Positions 56,847 through 64,000 of a stretch of 64,000 nt of DNA are shown here, one piece after another. Under the pieces are notes generated by a model. The model worked only from the letters and a program-made list of their open reading frames with translations, had not been told where the DNA came from and ran no database searches. Position numbers and translations under genes: made by a program. The DNA comes from Vreelandella aquamarina (GTDB taxonomy: Bacteria > Pseudomonadota > Gammaproteobacteria > Pseudomonadales > Halomonadaceae). How positions within the stretch are numbered: position 1 is the first letter of the stretch; each line of letters opens with the position of its first letter. The stretch is from assembly GCF_900110265.1 (NCBI RefSeq), contig NZ_FODB01000010.1:1-64000 (forward strand), read 5' to 3'.

Positions 56847-58553
56847 CTATTCGACCTCGTAGTCAGGCGGCACATCCAGTAGCCGCAACGCATTACCGGT
56901 GACACTAGAGAACACCGGCGCTGCCACCGCTCCACCATAAAATTCGCCTGCTTTGGGATGGTCAATCATCACCACCGTCACGATACGCGGGTCCGAAATG
57001 GGCGCAATCCCCGCAAAGACACTGCGGTACGCATCGGTGGCGTAGCCTTGCTGGCCCGTTTTACGCACGGTGCCGGTTTTTCCGCCAACGCGATACCCTT
57101 CTACACGGGCACGTCGCCCACCTGTATAGGCGCCAACCGAGGTTTCTAAGATTTCTAGTAAGTCGTTGGCAACACTCGGCTCAATGGCCGGGATACCTTG
57201 GGGCGGCTCTGACAACCTTAACAGCGAAGGGGGTAAGCGTTCACCATTATTAGCCAACGCAGTATAAGCACTGGCTAGCTGAACGGCCGTTACCGATAAA
57301 CCATAACCATAAGAGAGAGCTGCTCGCTCACTTCTAGACCACTGAATCCGAGCCGGCAGATTGCCCGTAGACTCCCCTGGGAAGCCTGTTCCGGGGCTTT
57401 GCCCCAGACCGAGCTGGTTATACTTCTCCCAAATAGCCGTATCGCTTAGCTGCAGAGCCAAGCGAGACATGCCAATGTTAGAAGATTTTTCAAGAATACC
57501 CGCGAGATCCAGTTCACCGTAGTTACGGAAGTCTCGGATCGTAAATTGATCAAGCCTCATCCATCCAGGCGATGTATCTACCACAGCATCACGGCCAACA
57601 ATACCGCTTTCAAGCACCGCTGCCATGGCTAACGGCTTCATGACCGAACCAGGCTCGAATACATCCACTAGCGCTTGATTACGCAAACCACGAGGATCTA
57701 AGCCCGCTCGGTTATTGGGGTTGTAAGACGGCAGATTGGCCATTGCCAGGACTTCACCTGTACGGGCATCCATCATGACCAAAACACCACCATCTGCTTG
57801 ATGTTCAGCCACTGCAGCGCGCAATTCGCGATATGCCATGTACTGGATACGCTGATCAATCGCCAGGGTCAGCTCTCCGCCTGGCTGCGCTTCACGAATC
57901 ACGCCCAGCTCTCGCACCAGCCGACCACGCCGGTCTTTGATGACACGACGCTGCCCCGGGTGACCCGCTAGGTAGGGCTGATAAGCGAGCTCTAAGCCCT
58001 CCTGACCGACGTCGTCTACGTTGGTGACGCCGAGTATTTGGGCCGCCACCTCTCCAGCCGGGTAGTAGCGCTTGTATTCACGCTGTGGATAGACACCCGG
58101 CGTGCGCAGATCGAGGATGCGCTGCGCAGCGTCTGGGGTCATCTGTCGGCGCAAATACATGAATTCGCGGTTACTGTAGCGCGCCACCCGGGACTCGAAG
58201 TCATCCAGTGACATCCCCAGCGCCTGCGCCAGCATGACACGCTGGATGGCGTCTGTAGGCAACTCTTGAGGGTTCGCCCAAAGCGTCACGACCGGCGTGG
58301 ATATTGCCAGTGGCTCGCCGTTACGGTCAGTGATCATTCCGCGGTGAGCAGGAATAGCTTCATGGCGCAGCGTGCGGGCATCACCCTGGCTCTGCAAAAA
58401 TGGGCGATCAATCACCTGTAGCAGTGTAATTCGCCCAATCAAAATGGCAGAGGCGAGACCAACTGCTAACAAAATAAAGAAAAAGCGCCCACCAGCAAGC
58501 GGCGGCGCAATAGGATATTGGCGGGACTTCCCTCCCCGACCTTCACGCTTCAT
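56847..58553 (-). CDS. ftsI: Septal peptidoglycan transpeptidase FtsI (PBP3)
   Basis: A 568-residue class B penicillin-binding protein that crosslinks septal peptidoglycan and works with FtsW. One N-terminal transmembrane helix (about residues 24-45) precedes a non-catalytic dimerisation domain. The transpeptidase active site shows SxxK in FEPGSVMKPLAMAAV, SxN in LEKSSNIGMSRLAL and the KTGT triad in RVGGKTGTVRKTG. It overlaps ftsL by 4 nt. Confidence 0.97.
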   Translation of the reverse strand: MKREGRGGKSRQYPIAPPLAGGRFFFILLAVGLASAILIGRITLLQVIDRPFLQSQGDARTLRHEAIPAHRGMITDRNGEPLAISTPVVTLWANPQELPTDAIQRVMLAQALGMSLDDFESRVARYSNREFMYLRRQMTPDAAQRILDLRTPGVYPQREYKRYYPAGEVAAQILGVTNVDDVGQEGLELAYQPYLAGHPGQRRVIKDRRGRLVRELGVIREAQPGGELTLAIDQRIQYMAYRELRAAVAEHQADGGVLVMMDARTGEVLAMANLPSYNPNNRAGLDPRGLRNQALVDVFEPGSVMKPLAMAAVLESGIVGRDAVVDTSPGWMRLDQFTIRDFRNYGELDLAGILEKSSNIGMSRLALQLSDTAIWEKYNQLGLGQSPGTGFPGESTGNLPARIQWSRSERAALSYGYGLSVTAVQLASAYTALANNGERLPPSLLRLSEPPQGIPAIEPSVANDLLEILETSVGAYTGGRRARVEGYRVGGKTGTVRKTGQQGYATDAYRSVFAGIAPISDPRIVTVVMIDHPKAGEFYGGAVAAPVFSSVTGNALRLLDVPPDYEVE

Positions 58554-58885
58554 GGCCGAATCACCTCGACATCATTTACGTCAGGAATACGCATCTCTAG
58601 CCGTTCCGTGGCAATTTGTTCAATGCGGGCTGGCGTTGCCCAAGCCGCTTCTTCCAACAGCAGTTGGCCCCACTCGGTCTGGAGCTGGTTTTCTTCCTGC
58701 TCTAACCGCTGAAGCTCAGCAAACTGTACCCGCGTCATGTGGGTGGTGGTCACTACTGCTAAGCCAGTCAATAAACAGGCAAAAAACAGCACAATCATGG
58801 TGATGGGCCACAGGCGAAGGCGCAGTTTAAACGGCCACTCCGCCCTCAGCGTGGAAGCCCAATGCTCTAGCCGCTCAATGCTCAT
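58550..58885 (-). CDS. ftsL: Cell division protein FtsL
   Basis: A 111-residue bitopic protein with a short cytoplasmic part, one transmembrane helix (about residues 26-46, LWPITMIVLFFACLLTGLAV) and a periplasmic coiled coil (QFAELQRLEQEENQLQTEWG). It forms the FtsQLB complex. Sequence conservation is weak in this family; the position between rsmH and ftsI makes the call secure. Confidence 0.93.
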   Translation of the reverse strand: MSIERLEHWASTLRAEWPFKLRLRLWPITMIVLFFACLLTGLAVVTTTHMTRVQFAELQRLEQEENQLQTEWGQLLLEEAAWATPARIEQIATERLEMRIPDVNDVEVIRP

Positions 58886-58887
58886 TG

Positions 58888-59841
58888 TTAGCCTCGCTTA
58901 CGGGCCGCCCGCATAACGGCACTACGCGCGCGGGGGTTAGCATCCACTTCCTCGTCGCTCGGGCGACTGCCTTTGCCCAATGCTTCAAGGCGACGATTCA
59001 ACTGATCATCACGAATGGGCACACCCCGTGGCAAGTGGGTGTCACCGCGCACATGATGGCGGATAAACCGCTTCACACGGCGATCTTCCAAGGAGTGAAA
59101 GCTGATGACCACTAGATGACCGCCCGGCGCTAGCGCTTCAAGCGCTGCTTCTAAGGCGGCATCTAGTTGATCAAGTTCCCCATTGAGATAAATACGCAGG
59201 CCTTGGAAGGCTTTCGTGGCGGGGTGACGGCCTTTTTCCCAGGCGGGGTGGGCAGTTTTCAACACCTCGGCCAAATCGACCGTATGGGTAAAGGGCTTTT
59301 CGACGCGACGTTTCACCACGGCATTGGCTAGCCGTTTGGCATAACGCTCTTCACCATAGGTTTTAAAGACGCTGGCGATATCTGCTTCGCTGGCACGCGC
59401 CAAAAACTCAGCGGCGCTTTCACCCTGGGTGGGATCCATGCGCATATCTAGCGGGCCGTTGCGCATAAAGCTAAAACCGCGCTCAGGATCATCAAGCTGC
59501 GGGGATGAGACGCCCACATCCAGCAAAACACCAGAGAGTTTGCCGTAGAGCCCCTGCTCTTTGGCAAATTCAGCCAAGTGAGCAAATTCACGCTGAGTAA
59601 TGTGGAAACGGGAGTCTTCTATCTCAGCAGCGGCGGCAATGGCCTGAGGGTCGCGATCCATGGCCAACAAGCGACCCTGCTCGCTTAAGCGCGAAAGAAT
59701 TAACCGGGAGTGACCGCCACGGCCAAAGGTACCATCTAGGTAGATACCTTCAGAATCATGGACCAGTGCATCTACCGCTCCTTCCAATAAAACGCTGGTA
59801 TGACGAAAACGGGTGACCTGATCAGCGTCAGCAGAAGGCAT
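58888..59841 (-). CDS. rsmH: 16S rRNA (cytosine1402-N4)-methyltransferase
   Basis: A 317-residue SAM enzyme that methylates N4 of C1402 in the ribosomal P site. [19 protein letters not shown] opens the protein, [20 protein letters not shown] is the SAM loop, [20 protein letters not shown] and [20 protein letters not shown] are family motifs. ATG at 59841 follows GAGAG; a 44-codon extension would run into rnpB. It is the first gene of the division cluster here, with rnpB rather than mraZ upstream. RsmI, encoded 450 nt away, adds the 2'-O-methyl at the same nucleotide. Confidence 0.96.
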   Translation of the reverse strand: MPSADADQVTRFRHTSVLLEGAVDALVHDSEGIYLDGTFGRGGHSRLILSRLSEQGRLLAMDRDPQAIAAAAEIEDSRFHITQREFAHLAEFAKEQGLYGKLSGVLLDVGVSSPQLDDPERGFSFMRNGPLDMRMDPTQGESAAEFLARASEADIASVFKTYGEERYAKRLANAVVKRRVEKPFTHTVDLAEVLKTAHPAWEKGRHPATKAFQGLRIYLNGELDQLDAALEAALEALAPGGHLVVISFHSLEDRRVKRFIRHHVRGDTHLPRGVPIRDDQLNRRLEALGKGSRPSDEEVDANPRARSAVMRAARKRG

Positions 59842-59862
59842 GTTACTCTCACACATAATTTG

Positions 59863-59887
59863 GGAAGGCGTGCTTGGCACGCCTTTC
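59863..59887 (-). terminator. Hairpin between rnpB and rsmH, possible rnpB terminator
   Basis: AAGGCGTGC (59865-59873) and GCACGCCTT (59877-59885) form a perfect 9-bp stem with a 3-nt loop, extendable by two pairs. It lies about 10 nt past the rnpB 3' end. The minus strand continues CCCAAATTATG without a U-run, so termination would be leaky and could feed transcription into rsmH. Confidence 0.5.
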
Positions 59888-59894
59888 ATGGAAA

Positions 59895-60254
<360 letters not shown>

Positions 60255-60260
60255 GCGGCA

Positions 60261-60289
60261 AGCATACCAGCGCCCTGCGCTCGCCTCAA
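60261..60289 (-). promoter_or_regulatory. Candidate rnpB promoter overlapping the rsmI stop
   Basis: TTGAGG (60284-60289), a 17-bp spacer and TATGCT (60261-60266) on the minus strand. The -10 ends seven bases before the predicted first base of rnpB. The -35 covers the rsmI stop codon (60286-60288). Confidence 0.7.
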
Positions 60290-61143
60290 TGCTGACCTTT
60301 CATTGCCTGCAACCGGGCGTACCACTCCTGCTTACGGCCACCCAGCATTCTGGCCGCAATCGAAGCCCCCTGTTTGACACCCACCCCCTCTGCCAGCAGG
60401 GCAGCTAACAGCTCATTGGCCTCTATCGACTGCTCATCTCCCTGCACCGCCGGAGGGGCACCAGAAATAATTATTACAAACTCACCCCGGCTCTGGTTAG
60501 GATCTTCAGCGAGCTGATCACGAAGCGCTGCCGGTGATCCCTGAAGAAATGTTTCAAAGGTTTTGGTCAACTCTCGTGCCAGCACCACCGTGCGCTCAGG
60601 CATTTGCTCACATAGCGCCTCAAGCGTATGCACAATGCGGTGGGGCGACTCGTAAAATACCAACGTTTCTTCACGGCTCTGCCACTTCTCCAACGCTTGG
60701 CGGCGAGCGCTGGGCTTGGCAGGCAGAAAGCCCCCAAACGTAAAGCGGTCGGTGGGCAGCCCCGCTCCAGAAAGCGCGGTGACCAGCGCGCACGGCCCAG
60801 GCAGCGGAACAATGTGGCGCCCTCTGGCGCGTAGTTCCCGCACCAGCACGAAACCGGGATCGCAAATCAGCGGCGTACCGGCATCACTGATCAGTGCAAT
60901 ACTTTCACCAGCTGATAAATAACCATCGAGCGTATCGACCCGCTGGGCTTCATTGTGCTCATGCAGCGATATCATCGGCGTATTCACCCCTAAGTGGGCA
61001 AGCAGCCGCGCGCTATGTCGCGTATCTTCCGCCGCAATACGCGATACATCGGCTAATACCCGAGCAGCACGCGGCGTTAAGTCGTCCAAATTCCCAATTG
61101 GCGTGGCAACCACGTACAATGTACCCGGATGTTGGTGTGTCAT
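60286..61143 (-). CDS. rsmI: 16S rRNA (cytidine1402-2'-O)-methyltransferase
   Basis: A 285-residue SAM methyltransferase of the tetrapyrrole methylase fold that adds a 2'-O-methyl to C1402. GTLYVVATPIGNLDDLTPRA is the N-terminal motif; AEDTRHSARLLAHLG, ISDAGTPLICDPGFVLVREL and TFGGFLPAKPSARRQAL follow. ATG at 61143 has GGGAG upstream; a 60-codon extension is unsupported. It diverges from lpoA in the common rsmI/lpoA-yraN-diaA-dolP layout. Confidence 0.96.
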   Translation of the reverse strand: MTHQHPGTLYVVATPIGNLDDLTPRAARVLADVSRIAAEDTRHSARLLAHLGVNTPMISLHEHNEAQRVDTLDGYLSAGESIALISDAGTPLICDPGFVLVRELRARGRHIVPLPGPCALVTALSGAGLPTDRFTFGGFLPAKPSARRQALEKWQSREETLVFYESPHRIVHTLEALCEQMPERTVVLARELTKTFETFLQGSPAALRDQLAEDPNQSRGEFVIIISGAPPAVQGDEQSIEANELLAALLAEGVGVKQGASIAARMLGGRKQEWYARLQAMKGQH

Positions 61144-61167
61144 CGTGACTCCCGATTTGTTAATGGT

Positions 61168-61196
61168 TTGCCCTGACGGTGCGCTATGCTTATGGA
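61168..61196 (+). promoter_or_regulatory. Candidate lpoA promoter
   Basis: TTGCCC (61168-61173), a 17-bp spacer and TATGGA (61191-61196) lie 60 bp before the lpoA ATG in the divergent gap. The -10 is weak; an overlapping TATGCT is badly spaced. Confidence 0.3.
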
Positions 61197-61255
61197 AAAC
61201 CACGCTAACCTGCTGATAGACCGCGACAGCGCAAATGGAAACTAAGGAAGGATAC

Positions 61256-62764
61256 ATGAAACAGTCACTTCGTGGCCTGTTGGCCACTGCCTTCATGGCA
61301 CTTCTCATCACCGGGTGCGCCATGCAACCGCCGAGCGTGGTTGACCGAGTACCCGACCAGGATGCCGGCCGCTTGCTCAGTCAAGCCGAACAGCAAGCCC
61401 CAGAGCAGGCCGCTCGCACACGTCTGGAAGCCGCCAATATTTTGGCCCGCCAGGGCCAGCGTGAAAACGCCTTTGATACCGCCAGCAGCATTGATGAAAC
61501 GCTGCTTAACGACGCCGATCGCGTGCGCTGGGCCATGCTATTTTCAGAGCTTGCTCGCGGGTTAAACGACCCACGCGCCGTGTTGCGCGCAACACAAGTC
61601 TTGGACGATGAGCTACCTATGCAGGCAAATCAGCAGCAAACCCTTGCTGAGCGCCAACAGTGGGCACAGCAAACGCTTGATCAGCAGCCGGGGCAAGTTC
61701 AAGTCACCTTACCTGAACTTGAGGGCACCGAAATTCGCCGTATTGTGGTTGCACTACCGGAATCTGGCCCGCTAAGCAGCGTTGCCAATACACTTGCCAC
61801 CGCCATACGCCGCCATAACGAGATTAGTGCTGACGGCGTTCAGTTAAGTTTTATCGATGCTGCCCAGTACTCGCTCGACGAACTGTATAGCCGCGCTCAG
61901 CAAATGAATGCCCAGCTAATGATTGGCCCGCTCGATAAGGATCAGGTGTCTCAGCTTGAGCAGCGTGACAGCGTACCCCTGCCTACACTAGCGCTGAACT
62001 ATGGCAGCGGTGCCAACAACCAAGCACAACGTCTACTGCAGTACGGCTTATCTGCAGAAGGTGAAGCCCGGCAGGCAGCGCGCCGTGCTTATCAGGATGG
62101 CCAGCGCCAAATGTCGGTGATGGTGCCGGATAATGACTGGGGCCGCCGAGTTGGTGAAGCCTTCTGGAACGAGTTTCAGCGCCTGGGTGGCGAGGTGACG
62201 AATGCAGTGCGCTACAATCCGAGCAGCCCAGTTTCCAACGCTGTGCAAACCGCGCTGAATGTTAGCGGCGAGCGCGCCCGCCTTGGCAACATTGACGCCC
62301 TCTTCCTACTAGCGCTTCCCGATTACGCACGCCAGGTGCCGCCCACGCTGGATTATTACTACGCTCCTGACCTGCCCATCTACGCCACCTCGCACCTACA
62401 TGAAGGCCGGCTGCAAACGCGCTTGGATCAGGATCTGAACGATGTGATGTTCATGGACATTCCCTGGCAAATTCCAGATGCTGCAGTAGGCGGAGAAGAG
62501 GTACTACCTTTTTACCCTACCTATCAGCAGTTGCGCGATGAGGCAGATGCCTCGATGTTCCGCTTGATGGCTATGGGTGTTGATGCTTATGAACTTGCTA
62601 AACGGATGTCGGACCTGTCCAGCCTAAACGGTTTAAACGGCAGCACTGGGACGTTATCGCTATCAAATGATGGCCGCATCCACCGCGAACTGCCCTGGGC
62701 CAAGTTTCAAAATGGCACACCGTCACCCATTTTAATTCCTGGCCTACTGGGTAATGAGCAATAA
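61256..62764 (+). CDS. lpoA: Penicillin-binding protein activator LpoA (LppC family lipoprotein)
   Basis: A 502-residue outer-membrane lipoprotein expected to stimulate the transpeptidase of PBP1A. The signal peptide ends in LLITGC with the lipidated cysteine at residue 21. An N-terminal helical repeat region (to about 150) is followed by a periplasmic-binding-protein-like domain (RIVVALPESGPLSSVANTLA, MIGPLDKDQVSQLEQRDSVP). ATG at 61256 has GGAAGG four bases upstream. It is shorter than E. coli LpoA (678), mostly by lack of the long central insert. Overlaps yraN by 11 nt. Confidence 0.92.
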   Translation: MKQSLRGLLATAFMALLITGCAMQPPSVVDRVPDQDAGRLLSQAEQQAPEQAARTRLEAANILARQGQRENAFDTASSIDETLLNDADRVRWAMLFSELARGLNDPRAVLRATQVLDDELPMQANQQQTLAERQQWAQQTLDQQPGQVQVTLPELEGTEIRRIVVALPESGPLSSVANTLATAIRRHNEISADGVQLSFIDAAQYSLDELYSRAQQMNAQLMIGPLDKDQVSQLEQRDSVPLPTLALNYGSGANNQAQRLLQYGLSAEGEARQAARRAYQDGQRQMSVMVPDNDWGRRVGEAFWNEFQRLGGEVTNAVRYNPSSPVSNAVQTALNVSGERARLGNIDALFLLALPDYARQVPPTLDYYYAPDLPIYATSHLHEGRLQTRLDQDLNDVMFMDIPWQIPDAAVGGEEVLPFYPTYQQLRDEADASMFRLMAMGVDAYELAKRMSDLSSLNGLNGSTGTLSLSNDGRIHRELPWAKFQNGTPSPILIPGLLGNEQ

Positions 62765-63125
62765 TCCCCAAACTGCCCGTTATCGAGGTGCAGCCATTGA
62801 GCGGTTAGCCGCTCAATGGCTGCAGCAGCACGGCCTTCGCCTGGTCACCAACAATCACCATGTAAAAGGCGGAGAGCTTGATCTTGTGATGTATGACCAG
62901 GATATTTTGGTCTTTGTCGAGGTCAAACATCGCGCCACAACGCGCCATGGGCACCCCTTGGAAATGGTGAACGCGCAGAAGCGGCGTCGTTTAATTCGTG
63001 CGGCATCGCTCTATATTGCGCGACATAACCTCTCTTGCCCCTGCCGCTTTGATATCCTAGCCATTACAGGCACACCGCCCACTCTCGAGTTTCATTGGGA
63101 GCAAGCGGCTTTTGACGCTTATTAA
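62754..63125 (+). CDS. yraN: UPF0102 protein YraN, endonuclease-like
   Basis: A 123-residue protein with the PD-(D/E)xK nuclease-like core GGELDLVMYDQDILVFVEVK and the basic KRRRLIRAASLYIARH helix. GAAIERLAAQWLQQHGLRLV is the usual N-terminal motif. The family is predicted to cut Holliday-junction-like DNA but this is not proven. It overlaps lpoA and precedes diaA, the standard place. Confidence 0.92.
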   Translation: MSNNPQTARYRGAAIERLAAQWLQQHGLRLVTNNHHVKGGELDLVMYDQDILVFVEVKHRATTRHGHPLEMVNAQKRRRLIRAASLYIARHNLSCPCRFDILAITGTPPTLEFHWEQAAFDAY

Positions 63126-63138
63126 TACTCTTAACTAG

Positions 63139-63741
<603 letters not shown>

Positions 63742-63785
63742 TAGCGCACGCCTTGCGAATAATTACTGATCAAGGAGTCATCCTC

Positions 63786-64000
63786 ATGGCCCTGCACTTT
63801 TCATCCAAAACACTATTGGCTGCCACGCTCTGCGGCGTGATAGCACTAAGCGGTTGCGCCAACAATAGCGCCTCAAACCCCTCTAACTACGGCCAGCGTA
63901 GCAATGACGTAGAAGCTGTCGACGCCACGATTGAACGCGAAGTAGAGCGCGCGCTAGCTCGTGCCGATGCCCGCCTAGGCGATGCACGCATTCGCGCCCA
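63786..64000 (+). CDS. dolP: BON-domain outer-membrane lipoprotein (DolP/YraP-like), N-terminal part
   Basis: The first 71 codons of a lipoprotein that runs off the right edge. The signal peptide ends in IALSGC with the lipidated cysteine at residue 24. A short linker is followed by the start of a BON-like domain (DATIEREVERALARADARLG). AAGGAG lies eight bases before the ATG. DolP sits at the outer membrane and keeps it intact near the division site. The call relies on this N-terminus and on the lpoA-yraN-diaA-dolP order. Confidence 0.8.
   Translation, partial: MALHFSSKTLLAATLCGVIALSGCANNSASNPSNYGQRSNDVEAVDATIEREVERALARADARLGDARIRA

Overview
This 64 kb window is a contiguous stretch of chromosomal housekeeping DNA from a gammaproteobacterium. 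Protein sequences and gene order (etfBA facing an ETF dehydrogenase gene, tmk-holB-pilZ-tatD, rsmI-rnpB-dcw cluster, dciA facing secA-argJ-Nudix) look like the Pseudomonas/Oceanospirillales side of the class. Halomonadaceae is my best guess, made from protein resemblance and not tested by any search. I see no insertion sequence, prophage, CRISPR array, tRNA or rRNA. Nearly all DNA is coding and most genes lie on the minus strand.

Layout. 1-2.9 kb: start of etfA, etfB, and a divergent ETF-ubiquinone oxidoreductase gene. 2.9-8.6 kb: a UvrD-like helicase, a DUF1285 gene, tatD, a PilZ gene, holB and tmk. 8.6-16 kb: mltG, pabC and the fatty-acid block fabF-acpP-fabG-fabD-plsX with rpmF and yceD. 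16-19.5 kb: maf (divergent), an S49 peptidase, a HAD phosphatase and rluC. 19.5-23.5 kb: a long structured leader and rne. 23.5-31 kb: murB, a low-molecular-weight phosphatase, kdsB, a Trm112-like gene, lpxK, msbA and comEC, mostly envelope biogenesis. 31-36 kb: DUF2062, a two-gene Lol transporter and a deiminase/amidase pair for agmatine breakdown. 36-41.4 kb: a Nudix-TenI fusion, argJ, secA and a small ORF ahead of secA. 41.5-59.8 kb: dciA, then lpxC and a complete division and cell-wall cluster, transcribed rsmH-ftsL-ftsI-murE-murF-mraY-murD-ftsW-murG-murC-ddlB-ftsQ-ftsA-ftsZ-lpxC. 59.9-64 kb: rnpB (RNase P RNA), rsmI and the divergent lpoA-yraN-diaA-dolP group.

Functional logic. The window joins fatty-acid and phospholipid precursors (fab genes, plsX), lipid A and Kdo (lpxC, lpxK, kdsB, msbA), peptidoglycan (mur genes, mraY, ddlB, ftsI, ftsW, mltG, lpoA), lipoprotein sorting (lolCD) and protein export (secA) with replication functions (holB, tmk, dciA, diaA) and RNA metabolism (rne, rnpB, rluC, rsmH, rsmI).

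The most interesting item is an unannotated 122-codon ORF immediately upstream of secA. It has an N-terminal export-like hydrophobic segment and ends in Arg-Gly-Pro-Pro six residues before its stop. That is the architecture and position of a SecM-type translational arrest peptide, in a lineage whose locus (dciA facing secA) differs from the enterobacterial lpxC-secM-secA order. A good promoter-like sequence just downstream of it is a competing explanation, stated below. Other points worth a look are the missing mraZ, the single Lol permease, the structured rne leader and the AT-rich ftsQ-ftsA gap.
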